Shown here: positions 25,075-33,139 of the stretch, one piece after another
How positions within the stretch are numbered: position 1 is the first letter of the stretch
Layout: each line of letters opens with the position of its first letter
From: Mycobacterium bourgelatii
GTDB taxonomy: Bacteria > Actinomycetota > Actinomycetes > Mycobacteriales > Mycobacteriaceae
Length of the DNA stretch: 64,000 nt
Direction of reading: 5' to 3'
Assembly: GCF_010723575.1 (NCBI RefSeq)
Contig: NZ_BLKZ01000001.1
Coordinates: 868,001 to 932,000, forward strand
The notes under the pieces: model-generated
Databases searched by the model: none
What the model saw: the letters and a program-made list of their open reading frames with translations, nothing else
What the model was told of the DNA's origin: nothing
Program-made: the position numbers and the translations under genes

Positions 25075-25539
25075 TCAGATCGCGCCGGAGTACGCGTGCT
25101 GTCGCCAGGCCTCGTACACGGCGACGGCGGCGGCGTTGGACAGGTTCAGTGAGCGCCGACCGGCCAGCATGGGAATGCGCACCTGGGTGGTGATGTGTTC
25201 GTCGGCCAGGGTCGCCTCGTCCAGACCGGTGGGCTCGGGCCCGAACATCAGCACGTCGCCGGCCTGGTAACTCACGTCGGAAAACCGGCTACCCGCGGCC
25301 GTGGTGAAGGCGAACACCCGCGCCGGCATCAGCGCCGTCCAAGCGGCCGCAAGCGACGCATGGACGGTGACCGAGGCCAGGTCGTGGTAGTCCAGGCCCG
25401 CTCGGCGCAGCTTCGGTTCGGACAGGTCGAAACCCAGCGGCTCGACCAGATGCAGCTCGCAACCGGTTGCCGCCGCCGTCCGGATGGCGTTGCCCGTGTT
25501 CGGCGCGATACGCGGGGAATAGAAAAGCAACCGGAACAC
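25075..25539 (-). CDS. SpoU/TrmL-family tRNA 2'-O-methyltransferase (Rv3366 homologue)
   Basis: A 154-residue SPOUT methyltransferase, likely the tRNA (cytidine/uridine-34)-2'-O-methyltransferase TrmL that modifies the wobble base with S-adenosylmethionine. Family motifs are present: RIAPNTGNAIRTAAATGCEL (motif 1), LMFGPEPTGL (motif 2) and RSLNLSNAAAVAVYEAWRQ (motif 3, forming the SAM knot). The start is set at GTG 25539 because VFRLLFYSPRIAPNTGN gives the 154-residue length of Rv3366; the open frame goes 16 codons further. The C-terminal half is nearly identical to the M. tuberculosis protein as I recall it. Confidence 0.92.
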   Translation of the reverse strand: MFRLLFYSPRIAPNTGNAIRTAAATGCELHLVEPLGFDLSEPKLRRAGLDYHDLASVTVHASLAAAWTALMPARVFAFTTAAGSRFSDVSYQAGDVLMFGPEPTGLDEATLADEHITTQVRIPMLAGRRSLNLSNAAAVAVYEAWRQHAYSGAI

Positions 25540-25609
25540 CGGTCGATCATGCCCGACCAAGGGAGTCGAACCCGACAGCAGTCGCACCGACGCCCGCGCA
25601 GCTACCGTC

Positions 25610-26200
25610 TTACCGCGGCCGCTTCAGCTGGCTGAACTGTGGAACGGCCGCCAGCGTGGCGAACGCGTCGAGAAGCGGCCGAGCCTGCGCGGGGGCGGGC
25701 GGATCGGTCAGCACGGGTCCGAAAAAGGTCCGGTCGTTTATCCGCACGATGGGGCTACCGCCCTCTTCGCCCAGGGCCTCTTGGCCGGACTCGTGGCTGG
25801 CCCGCACGATCTGGTCGTATGCCTCGTCCGAGAGCACCGCATCCGCGACGTCGGAACTAGCCGCCGCGCAGACTTCTTTGACCAGCGGACCGCTGATGTC
25901 GTTGGCACCGTCAAAGAAGCGCTCGCCGAACGCGAAATAAGCGGCGACCACGTCCCCGTGCTGCTCACCGATGGCGGCCATCAGTCGGCCGATCTGACGC
26001 GATTCCCGCATGTGCTCCTGCTGCTGCGGCGATTGCTCCTGTCCCTCGTTGAGTACCGCCAGGCTCATCAGTCGCCAATCGACGGTGACGTCGCCGTCGT
26101 CCGCGACGGACTTCAACCATCGAGCGGTATTCCAGGTAAAGGGACCCACCGGGTCGAACCAAATAGTCACCGCCGCGGCAACGTTGCGATCACCGTCCAC
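25610..26200 (-). CDS. DsbA-fold protein of the Rv2466c type without active-site cysteines
   Basis: A 196-residue thioredoxin-like (DsbA/FrnE) protein. The N-terminal VTIWFDPVGPFTWNTARWL aligns with the start of mycobacterial Rv2466c, a mycothiol-dependent reductase whose motif is CPWC after FDP. Here that position reads G19-P-F-T22, so both catalytic cysteines are missing. The rest of the fold is kept, including the helical insert and the cis-Pro region GGSPIVRI. It is therefore unlikely to be a thiol oxidoreductase and may be a binding protein or pseudo-enzyme. The GTG start at 26200 has GAAGAGG about 13 nt upstream. It sits 70 bp upstream of the methyltransferase gene, on the same strand. 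Confidence 0.85.
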   Translation of the reverse strand: MDGDRNVAAAVTIWFDPVGPFTWNTARWLKSVADDGDVTVDWRLMSLAVLNEGQEQSPQQQEHMRESRQIGRLMAAIGEQHGDVVAAYFAFGERFFDGANDISGPLVKEVCAAASSDVADAVLSDEAYDQIVRASHESGQEALGEEGGSPIVRINDRTFFGPVLTDPPAPAQARPLLDAFATLAAVPQFSQLKRPR

Positions 26201-26614
26201 GTGTACACCACCTCTTCCGCGCGGCTACCGCCGCAGCGGTGGCGTACCCGGTGCCTCCCCGTTAAAACGGTGCGGCGTGCGCAAAGTCCGCCCGGACACG
26301 GGCGACGCGTACCTGAGCACGCCGCGCCACTGCGGGATGGAACCCCGACACGACCCGGCCGGTGAGCAACACCGCCGTCGTGACGTGGGCAAAGAGCAGC
26401 AGCGGGCCTTTTTCGGTCATGACGGAAGTCTGTAAGGGGGTCCTTGCGGAATCCTTGCCGCTTCCTTGACGCCTTCCGGCCGCCTGGCTGGTGTGAAGTC
26501 CCAGGCCAGGGCCTTTAAGAAGTCCGCAAGAAGTCTGCAAGGACGGTGCAGAAATCTCTGTGTCAAGCCAGAACGACAGCGCCACCCACAGGCCAGCACA
26601 GGGGGAACCACCAA
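26201..26614. other. 414-bp divergent intergenic region
   Basis: It separates the DsbA-like gene from the hydrolase gene. It contains the phased repeat array described separately (26440-26544). A 52-codon minus-strand ORF (26262-26420, MTEKGPLLLFAHVTTAVLLT...) with one hydrophobic stretch begins next to the array but has no ribosome-binding site, so I do not call it a gene. Confidence 0.6.
26440..26544. promoter_or_regulatory. Phased 11-bp repeat array in inverted arrangement
   Basis: On the left, TCCTTGC starts at 26441, TCCTTGC at 26452 and TCCTTGA at 26463: three copies with an exact 11-bp period. On the right, GCAAG occurs at 26526 and 26537, again 11 bp apart and in the opposite orientation. 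The two 28-bp arms (26440-26467, 26517-26544) are imperfect inverted repeats matching at 21 positions. The spacing is one helical turn, typical of OmpR/PhoB-type regulators. Confidence 0.55.
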
Positions 26615-28372
26615 ATGACCGTCGAAGCAGTGCACGTCACCAACGTCTACCCGCACGCCGACAGCCGGTACGAGAACGTGGAAGCGACCGTCACCTTCGC
26701 CGTAGACCCGACGCACCTGGCGAACAAGAGCATCACCGACCTCGAGCTCGCGCCCCGCGACGACGACGGCCTGGTCCGCTTCGACGCCGACCTGCGCCTG
26801 ACCCGCCCGGTCGACGGCGGCAACGGCAAGCTGCTGTTCGTCGTGCCCAACCGCGGTGTGCCCACCAACGCGCCCTGGCTCAAGGGCGGCTTCCTGCTCA
26901 ACCGCGGCTGGACCATCGCGTCGTGCGGATGGCAGTGGGACGTGCAGCGTTCACCGGCCATCCTCGGTCTGACGGCACCGCAGGCGGCGGACAAGGTGGA
27001 GCCCGGCTTCATCCGCCTGGAGTGGCGCTCGGACATTGCCAAGGACGAGCACCCGCTGAGCTTCACCGCCCCCGAGTTCGAGGCGATCCCCGGTGCTGAC
27101 GTGCTGTTCAAGTTCACCGACTACCCGACCGTCGACGTCAACGGCCCAGAAGCCGTGCTGACCGTGCGCACCGCGCCCGACGTCGAGCCCACCGTCATCC
27201 CGCGGGACACCTGGCGCTTCACGGACGAGACGCATGTCGCCCTGGACGGGGGATTCCAGCCGTTCCACTGGTACGAACTGGTGTACCGGACGGCACTGAC
27301 CCCCATCGCCGGCGTCGGACTGCTGGCGATCCGCGACCTGGTCGCCCACCTGCGCTCCGACCACAAGCTCTCCGGCGGCATCGACCACACCTTCGCCTAC
27401 GGGGTCTCCCAGGCCGGTCGGTTGCTGCGCCAGTTCCTGTCCGACGGCCTCAACGTCGACGAGGCCGGCATGCCGGTGTTCGACGGCGTCTTCAGCGACT
27501 TCGCCAGCGCCAACCGCGGTCAGTTCAACCAGCGGTACGCGCAGCCGTCGACCCCGGGCGGCAGCGCCTCGGCCAGCAGCGGTTTGTTCGGCAACGCCGA
27601 CCTGCTGGCTCGGCAGCGCGAACTCGGCGGCGTGCCGAAGACGATCTTCACCAACAGCGCCACCGAGTACTGGCAGGGCGACGGCGCGCTGGTGCACGTC
27701 GACCCGGACACCGGTCAGGACCTGCCCGAGGACCCTGACGTCCGCACCTACCTGCTGGCCGGCACCGACCACTTCGGCAGCAGCAAGATGAAGGACGCGC
27801 TGCCCGCCGCCAACCCGGTGCACCACCTCGACGTCACGCCGGTCACCCGGGCGCTGCTCGTCGCGCTGGAGAACTGGGTTGTCGACGGCATCGAGCCCCC
27901 CGCCAGCCGGGTGCCCCGGACCAGCGACGGCACCGCCGTCTCCCGCAAGGAGGTGCTGTCCGCTTTCGGCTACGCGACGACCCCGGCGCCCGCCTGGTTG
28001 CCCTTCTCGCGCTTCGGCGAGTTCGGCGGCGCCCACGTCGACCTGGTTTCGGCGGTCGACGCGGACGGCAACGAGGTGGCCGGGATCCGACTGCCCGCGG
28101 TCGCCGCGCCGCTGGCCACCTACACCGGCTGGAATGCTCGCCGGTTTGTCGAGGAGTTGCCCGACGTCATGTACGAGCGCATCGGCAGCAAGCTGCCCTT
28201 CCCGCCGGGTCGGCCGTCGGTCGCGGACCGCTACCCGACCGTCGCCGACTACGCCGCGACGGTGCAAAGCGCCGCCGAAAAGCTTGTGGCACAACGGTTT
28301 CTGCTGACCGAAGAGGTCGACTCGGTGGTCAAGAAGACGGTTGCCCAGTACCCGGTTCCCGCGTCCGCGTGA
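26615..28372 (+). CDS. Alpha/beta hydrolase domain-containing protein
   Basis: A 585-residue cytosolic protein (no signal peptide) of the large actinobacterial alpha/beta-hydrolase-domain family. A candidate nucleophile elbow GVSQAG carries Ser265, followed by the conserved GRLLRQFL; a late TDHFG segment (near residue 390) could provide Asp/His. The N-terminal part (about residues 1-180) is a beta-rich domain, with VVPNRGVP and the CGWQWD block characteristic of this family. Substrate is unknown. ATG 26615 is supported by GGGGGAA 7 nt upstream; the frame extends further but MTVEAVHVTNVYP is the sensible start. It has no counterpart that I recall between Rv3366 and Rv3365c. Confidence 0.85.
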   Translation: MTVEAVHVTNVYPHADSRYENVEATVTFAVDPTHLANKSITDLELAPRDDDGLVRFDADLRLTRPVDGGNGKLLFVVPNRGVPTNAPWLKGGFLLNRGWTIASCGWQWDVQRSPAILGLTAPQAADKVEPGFIRLEWRSDIAKDEHPLSFTAPEFEAIPGADVLFKFTDYPTVDVNGPEAVLTVRTAPDVEPTVIPRDTWRFTDETHVALDGGFQPFHWYELVYRTALTPIAGVGLLAIRDLVAHLRSDHKLSGGIDHTFAYGVSQAGRLLRQFLSDGLNVDEAGMPVFDGVFSDFASANRGQFNQRYAQPSTPGGSASASSGLFGNADLLARQRELGGVPKTIFTNSATEYWQGDGALVHVDPDTGQDLPEDPDVRTYLLAGTDHFGSSKMKDALPAANPVHHLDVTPVTRALLVALENWVVDGIEPPASRVPRTSDGTAVSRKEVLSAFGYATTPAPAWLPFSRFGEFGGAHVDLVSAVDADGNEVAGIRLPAVAAPLATYTGWNARRFVEELPDVMYERIGSKLPFPPGRPSVADRYPTVADYAATVQSAAEKLVAQRFLLTEEVDSVVKKTVAQYPVPASA

Positions 28373-28378
28373 GTGCCG

Positions 28379-28425
28379 CGCTGGCGTGACGCTCGACGGC
28401 GGCCGCAACGCTGGCGTGACGCTCG
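28379..28425 (+). repeat. 17-bp direct repeat, two copies
   Basis: CGCTGGCGTGACGCTCG occurs at 28379-28395 and again at 28409-28425, a 30-bp period, directly after the hydrolase stop. The region 28373-28593 holds no other gene. Confidence 0.7.
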
Positions 28426-28593
28426 GTGGCGAAGTTTGCGGGACGGCTTTTCGGGTCGGTTGCGGCGTACCTTATCTACTCAGTAACAATTGTGGTCAGC
28501 ACGGCCGATTAACAGGGGAGCCTGTCATACTCGTCGGATTGCCAGGCGTTTAGGTAGGCGCCCGTCGGTTTGGCGAATAAAGCAGGAAGTTTC

Positions 28594-28674
28594 ATGAGTT
28601 TCGCGTTTCGCACAGCGCTGCACGTTGGGGCCTGTCATGCGGCAAGGGCCGGTCGCACGGCCGGCAGCCCATGA
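28594..28674 (+). CDS. 26-residue leader ORF coupled to the conservon kinase gene
   Basis: ATG 28594 is preceded at 4 nt by AGGAAG (28584-28589). The frame encodes a 26-residue Ala/Arg/His-rich peptide (MSFAFRTALHVGACHAARAG...) and ends in TGA at 28672-28674, overlapping the kinase start as ATGA. The kinase itself has no visible Shine-Dalgarno (GGCCGGCAGCCC before its ATG). This is the arrangement of translational coupling. No function for the peptide is implied. It is too short for statistical support, so the case rests on the SD, the intact frame and the exact overlap. Confidence 0.5.
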   Translation: MSFAFRTALHVGACHAARAGRTAGSP

Positions 28675-31436
28675 CCATGTTCGCCCGCCCGACCCAACCG
28701 GTCGCGGCGGCTCCACCGGTCAGCCCCGCCGCATCGGCACCCGGCAAGCGGCCGCCCGCCTGGTCGCTGCGCAATTGGCCGGTACGGTGGAAAGTCCTTG
28801 CGATAGCGCTGATTCCGCTGATCTTGGCCACCACTTTCGGGGTGTTGCGGGTTCGCGCGGAGTGGGACAGTTCCGACGAACTCCGGCTGGCCGCCGCGCG
28901 CGCCAACATGATTCCGGCGATCACCAATTACATGTCCGCACTGGACGTGGCATTGCTGGCCAGCTCCACCGGTCGTGATGTGGAAGGCGCCAAGAAAAAC
29001 TTCGCCGCCCGCAAGACCGAATTGCAGATGCGCCTGGCGGAAACCGACGTGATCGCCGACGTCCGCTCGGGTGTCGACGCCCTGCTGAACGACGGTCAGT
29101 CGCTGGTGGACAAGGTGCTCGCCGACAACATCCCGTTGCGCGAGCGGATCACCACCTACGCGCCGCTGCTGTTGACAGCCGAGGACGCGATCAACGCCTC
29201 GGTGCGCGCTGACACCGAGCAGATTCGCGCGCAGGTGCAGGGCTTGAGCCGAGCGGTCGGCGCGCGCGGGCAGATGACCATGCAAGAGATCCTGGTGACT
29301 CGGGGCGCCGAACTTCCAGAGCCGCAACTGCGCTCGTCGATGATCACGCTGGCCGGCACCGAACCGTCCACCCTTTTCGGCCTCAACCAGTTGCTCGGCA
29401 TCGGGTCCCCGGATACCAAGACCCTGCAGCAGCAGATGGTCTCGCGGCTGGCGATCCTGTCCGATCCGGCCAATGAGCTGGTCGACAACCCCGACCTGCT
29501 GCGCTCGATCGAGACGACCAAGGGGATCGCCGAGCAGGTCATCACCGACAACGCGACGCCGGTGACGAAGTCGGTGCAAAGCGAGGCCACGGCACGTCGC
29601 GACGTGGCCACCCGTGATGCCCTGCTCGTGCTGGGCGCCATCGCTATCGCCCTGGTCGCGGTGCTGCTGGTGGCCCGGACGCTGGTCAAGCCGCTGCGCG
29701 TGCTGCGTGACGGCGCCCTGAAAGTCGCCCACACCGACCTCGCCGGTGAAATCGAGGCGGTTCGGGGTGGTGCGGACCCGGTCCCCGCGCCGCTGGCCGT
29801 GTACACCACCGAGGAGATCGGCCAGGTCGCGCACGCCGTCGACGAACTGCACACCCAAGCGCTGCAGTTGGCCGGCGACGAAGCGCGGCTGCGGCTACTG
29901 GTCAACGACATGTTCGAGACCATGTCGCGACGCAGCCGATCGCTGGTCGACCAGCAGTTGAAGCTCATCGACGGGCTGGAACGCCAGGAAGAGGATCCCG
30001 AGCGGCTGGAAAGTCTGTTCCGGTTGGACCACCTGGCCGCGCGACTCCGCCGCAACAGCGCCAACCTGCTGGTGCTCGCGGGTGCGCAGATCACCCGCGA
30101 CAACCGCGAACCGGTGCCACTGTCGACCGTGCTCAACGCGGCGGTGTCCGAGGTCGAAGACTATCGACGGGTCGAAATCGCCGACCTGCCCGACTGCACG
30201 GTGGTCGGCTCGGCGGCCGGCGGGGTCATCCACATGCTCGCCGAATTGATCGACAACGCGCTGCGCTACTCGCCGCCGACCAGCCAGGTAAGGGTGTCGG
30301 CCGTCCGCGGCCAGGACGGCGGCGCGTTGTTGCGGGTCGCCGACTCCGGCCTGGGCATGACCGAGTCGGATCGGCGGATCGCCAACATGCGCCTACAGGC
30401 CGGCGGCGAGGTGATTCCGGACAACGCCCGACACATGGGCCTGTTCGTGGTCGGCCGATTGGCGAGCCGGCACGGTATCCGGGTGGGGCTGCGCGGCCCT
30501 GCGGCCGGCGAGTCCGGCACCGGCACCACGGCCGAGGTCTACCTGCCGGCGGCCGTGCTCGTTGGAACCGCCCCGCACGAGCCCGAGTCCGGGCCAGAGT
30601 CCGCGCCGCCGAAACGGGCCGCCGGGGCTTTCCTCGTGTCGCCGCCCAGGCCGGCCGATGAGCAGGGCGATCAACAGGCCGTCGCGGAGCCCGCCGCCAA
30701 TGGCGCCGGTGCACCCGTTCCGCCGGTCACCCTGTTGCCGCGACGCACTCCCGGCACCAGCGGCATCACCGATGTCCCCGCCCCGCCGAGCAAGCGGCCG
30801 CGGCGTGAGCTGCCAACGCCCTGGTGGGAGAAGGGCTCTCGGCAGGAGAGCAAGCCGGGCGCCGGGCAGCCCCCGAAGCCGGCCGCCGCCCAACCCATTT
30901 CAAAGCCGGCCACGCAGCCGGCCCCGAAGCCGACCGCGCAACAGGCCCCGCAACCGGCCCGAGCATCCGACACGTCGGCGTTCTTCGCCCGACGTTCACC
31001 CGCCCCGGCCGCCCAGCCAGAAAAGCCCCGAGAACCCGAAAAGCCCCAACAGCCCGAGAAGTCCACACCCAAGCCGGCGGACCCGGTTGGCCCGGTCGAT
31101 GACGATGTCATCTACCAGCGGATGCTTGCCGAGATGATGGGTGACCCGCACGACCTGGTCGAGAGCCCCGACCTGGACTGGAAGACCGTGTGGGACCGCG
31201 GCTGGTCGGCGGCAGCGGCGGCCGAGGAGCAGCCCGTCGAGGCCCACACCGAGCACGGACTGCCGGTGCGCAATCCCGGCGCCCGCCTGGTGCCGGGCTC
31301 GGCCGAGTCCGACGCCGACGAGGCCGTGGTCCGCGACCCCGAAGCGGTTCGCGCGTCGATCGGCAGCCATTTCGGTGGCGTACACACCGGACGGTCGCAG
31401 GCGGGCGACACCGCTAACGGATCGGAGCGGCCATGA
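28671..31436 (+). CDS. Conservon sensor histidine kinase-like protein (Rv3365c homologue)
   Basis: A 921-residue membrane kinase-like protein, the CvnA component of a conservon. After a Pro-rich start, TM1 is at about residues 42-60; an extracytoplasmic sensor of the nitrate/nitrite-sensing type spans about 65-312; TM2 (LLVLGAIAIALVAVLLV) is at about 317-338, followed by HAMP. The DHp-like helix LDHLAARLRRNSANLLVL precedes an HATPase_c domain with an N box at about 520-533 (ELIDNALRYSPP) and the DSGLGM G1 box. The last 290 residues are a Pro/Ala/Lys-rich tail (QPAPKPTAQQAPQPA) with a short conserved end. Start follows Rv3365c (MTMFARPT). Its stop overlaps the roadblock gene (ATGA). Confidence 0.93.
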   Translation: MTMFARPTQPVAAAPPVSPAASAPGKRPPAWSLRNWPVRWKVLAIALIPLILATTFGVLRVRAEWDSSDELRLAAARANMIPAITNYMSALDVALLASSTGRDVEGAKKNFAARKTELQMRLAETDVIADVRSGVDALLNDGQSLVDKVLADNIPLRERITTYAPLLLTAEDAINASVRADTEQIRAQVQGLSRAVGARGQMTMQEILVTRGAELPEPQLRSSMITLAGTEPSTLFGLNQLLGIGSPDTKTLQQQMVSRLAILSDPANELVDNPDLLRSIETTKGIAEQVITDNATPVTKSVQSEATARRDVATRDALLVLGAIAIALVAVLLVARTLVKPLRVLRDGALKVAHTDLAGEIEAVRGGADPVPAPLAVYTTEEIGQVAHAVDELHTQALQLAGDEARLRLLVNDMFETMSRRSRSLVDQQLKLIDGLERQEEDPERLESLFRLDHLAARLRRNSANLLVLAGAQITRDNREPVPLSTVLNAAVSEVEDYRRVEIADLPDCTVVGSAAGGVIHMLAELIDNALRYSPPTSQVRVSAVRGQDGGALLRVADSGLGMTESDRRIANMRLQAGGEVIPDNARHMGLFVVGRLASRHGIRVGLRGPAAGESGTGTTAEVYLPAAVLVGTAPHEPESGPESAPPKRAAGAFLVSPPRPADEQGDQQAVAEPAANGAGAPVPPVTLLPRRTPGTSGITDVPAPPSKRPRRELPTPWWEKGSRQESKPGAGQPPKPAAAQPISKPATQPAPKPTAQQAPQPARASDTSAFFARRSPAPAAQPEKPREPEKPQQPEKSTPKPADPVGPVDDDVIYQRMLAEMMGDPHDLVESPDLDWKTVWDRGWSAAAAAEEQPVEAHTEHGLPVRNPGARLVPGSAESDADEAVVRDPEAVRASIGSHFGGVHTGRSQAGDTANGSERP

Positions 31437-31825
31437 CGGGCGGTGCTGCGGGAAGCTCGCTGGACTGGCTGGTCTCGCAGTTCGCCCGCGACGTCCCTGG
31501 CGTGGCACACGCGCTGCTCGTCTCGGTCGACGGGTTGCCGGTCGCGGCCAGCGAGTACCTACCGCCCGAACGGGCCGATCAGCTGGCGGCGGTGGCGTCC
31601 GGGCTGGCCAGCCTGGCGAGCGGCGCCGCGCAGCTCTTCGAGGGCGGACAGGTACTGCAGTCGGTGGTCGAGATGCAGAACGGCTTCTTGCTGTTGATGC
31701 GGGTCGGCGATGGTTCGCACCTCGCGACGCTGGCGGTGAACGGATGCGACATCGGCCAAATCGGTTACGAGATGGCCGTTCTCGTTGAACGGGTGGGTAG
31801 CGTTGTCCAATCTTCCCGGCGCTAG
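31433..31825 (+). CDS. Roadblock/LC7 domain protein (Rv3364c homologue, CvnB type)
   Basis: A 130-residue roadblock/LC7 protein (SSLDWLVSQFARDVPGVAHALLVSVDGLPVA, the family's first strand-helix unit). In conservons the roadblock protein works with the small GTPase encoded two genes downstream, as MglB does with MglA. The M. tuberculosis homologue has also been reported to act on host cathepsin G. It is translationally coupled to the kinase by a 4-nt overlap and to the DUF742 gene by a short overlap. Confidence 0.95.
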   Translation: MTGGAAGSSLDWLVSQFARDVPGVAHALLVSVDGLPVAASEYLPPERADQLAAVASGLASLASGAAQLFEGGQVLQSVVEMQNGFLLLMRVGDGSHLATLAVNGCDIGQIGYEMAVLVERVGSVVQSSRR

Positions 31826-32183
31826 CGACGGGTCGGCGCATCTCGTCCGTCCGTATACCCTGACGGCTGGACGGACGGACACCGACGTCGAGCTACCGCT
31901 GGAAGCGCCGGTGCAGACGGTGTCGGACGAACGTCAGGACCGACCCAAGGTGTGGCCGCTCCACGACACGCGCGGAAGGATCGTCCAACTGTGCGTGGAC
32001 AGCCCGTCGGTCGCCGAAGTTGCGGCTCGTCTTGATCTGCCGGTGGGGGTTGCGCGCGTCTTGATCGGTGATCTGGTCACCGCCGGTTACCTTCGAGTGC
32101 ACAGGACCTTGACCGACCGTTCGACGCGTGACGAGCGCACTGAACTCATAGGAAGGACCTTGCGTGGCCTCCGCGCCCTTTGA
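31803..32183 (+). CDS. DUF742 protein (Rv3363c homologue, CvnC type)
   Basis: A 126-residue DUF742 protein, a winged-helix-like domain found only in conservons. HLVRPYTLTAGRTDTDVELPLE is the conserved N-terminal block, and VAEVAARLDLPVGVARVLIGDL the helix-turn-helix-like block. No ATG or GTG is available at the right place. TTG 31803 (LSNLPGASDGSAHLVRP) is preferred, overlapping the roadblock gene by 23 bp; TTG 31785 is an alternative. It overlaps the GTPase gene by 20 bp. Confidence 0.9.
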   Translation: MSNLPGASDGSAHLVRPYTLTAGRTDTDVELPLEAPVQTVSDERQDRPKVWPLHDTRGRIVQLCVDSPSVAEVAARLDLPVGVARVLIGDLVTAGYLRVHRTLTDRSTRDERTELIGRTLRGLRAL

Positions 32184-32751
32184 CAGCCGTTCAGTCGGGC
32201 ACGACACCGCGTCGACGAAGATCGTCATCGCCGGTGGGTTCGGTGCCGGCAAGACGACGTTCGTCGGCGCGGTCTCAGAAATCATGCCGCTGCGGACGGA
32301 AGCGATGGTGACCGATGCCTCGGCGGGTGTCGACATGCTCGAGGCCACCCCGGACAAGCGGACCACCACCGTGGCGATGGACTTCGGGCGCATCACCCTG
32401 GCCGACGATCTGGTGTTGTACCTGTTCGGCACCCCGGGCCAGCGCCGGTTCTGGTTCATGTGGGACGACCTGGTGCGCGGCGCGATAGGCGCGATAATCC
32501 TCGTCGACTGCCGACGTCTGCAGGACAGCTTTGCCGCGGTCGATTTCTTCGAGCACCGCAATCTGCCTTTTCTGGTCGCTGTGAACGAGTTCGACGGCGC
32601 GCCGAGATATCCCCTTGACGAGGTGCGCAAGGCGCTGATGTTGCCCCCGCACATTCCGTTGATCAATGTCGATGCGCGCAACCGACGTTCGGCGACCGAT
32701 GCGCTGATCGCCGTGAGCGAGTACGCGCTGACCAGCCTGACCCGCGGCTGA
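32164..32751 (+). CDS. mfpB: Small GTPase MfpB (Rv3362c homologue, CvnD type)
   Basis: A 195-residue Ras-like GTPase. The P-loop GGFGAGKTT is at residues 24-32, the switch-II region reads LFGTPGQRRFWF (a TPGQ variant instead of DxxG), and the guanine-specificity loop reads VNEFDG (NExD instead of NKxD), as in other conservon GTPases. In M. smegmatis MfpB partners the gyrase-binding pentapeptide protein MfpA and modulates its effect. The GTG start follows a strong GGAAGGA. In M. tuberculosis mfpA is the next gene; here it is 16.7 kb away. Confidence 0.95.
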   Translation: MASAPFDSRSVGHDTASTKIVIAGGFGAGKTTFVGAVSEIMPLRTEAMVTDASAGVDMLEATPDKRTTTVAMDFGRITLADDLVLYLFGTPGQRRFWFMWDDLVRGAIGAIILVDCRRLQDSFAAVDFFEHRNLPFLVAVNEFDGAPRYPLDEVRKALMLPPHIPLINVDARNRRSATDALIAVSEYALTSLTRG

Positions 32752-33139
32752 AATGCTCCGTGGCGGCGCCGCAACCCCGGGCTCTCACCTCGTGCCCCGA
32801 ATGGGCATTGTGCACAAGTGATTAGGAGAGCTTTGGTAACAATGCACTCGCTTGCGCCAACTGGCTGACGGGCAGAATCAATTGGTTCACACTTATCCCT
32901 ACGGTTGGCCGGTCCTCGCCAAGCGGCACAGCTGGAAGAGGGTGCGGCGGCCGGCGATTGTCGCGGATATCCGAGAAGAGGACGGGGCGATGAATTCCGC
33001 AGAGTTGCGTCCGAACACAGGACTCACGCGTGGGTATATCGGTGCCGGGGTGTCGCTGTCGCGGGCGGAGGTATTCGTCGACCAATTGCATAGCTAGCGA
33101 CCTGATTGTGTTCGCATCCCGGATGCTGGAGGAATTGTC
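32752..33139 (+). other. 388-bp intergenic region before the large PE_PGRS gene
   Basis: It should hold the PE_PGRS promoter, but no convincing -10/-35 pair was found. It contains a 35-codon ORF at 32990-33097 (MNSAELRPNTGLTRG...) with a reasonable SD (GAAGAGGA, 7 nt before the ATG); the frame has no family resemblance and is open further upstream, so it is only a candidate. The PE_PGRS ribosome-binding site GGAGGA is at 33128-33133. Confidence 0.5.

Noticed and set aside
26262..26420. 52-codon ORF with a hydrophobic stretch between the DsbA-like and hydrolase genes
   Set aside because: No ribosome-binding site or leaderless -10 and no family resemblance; kept only as a note in the intergenic entry.
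29156..30136. 326-codon minus-strand ORF inside the kinase gene
   Set aside because: Ser/Arg-rich antisense shadow without motifs; the plus strand has HATPase boxes in this stretch.
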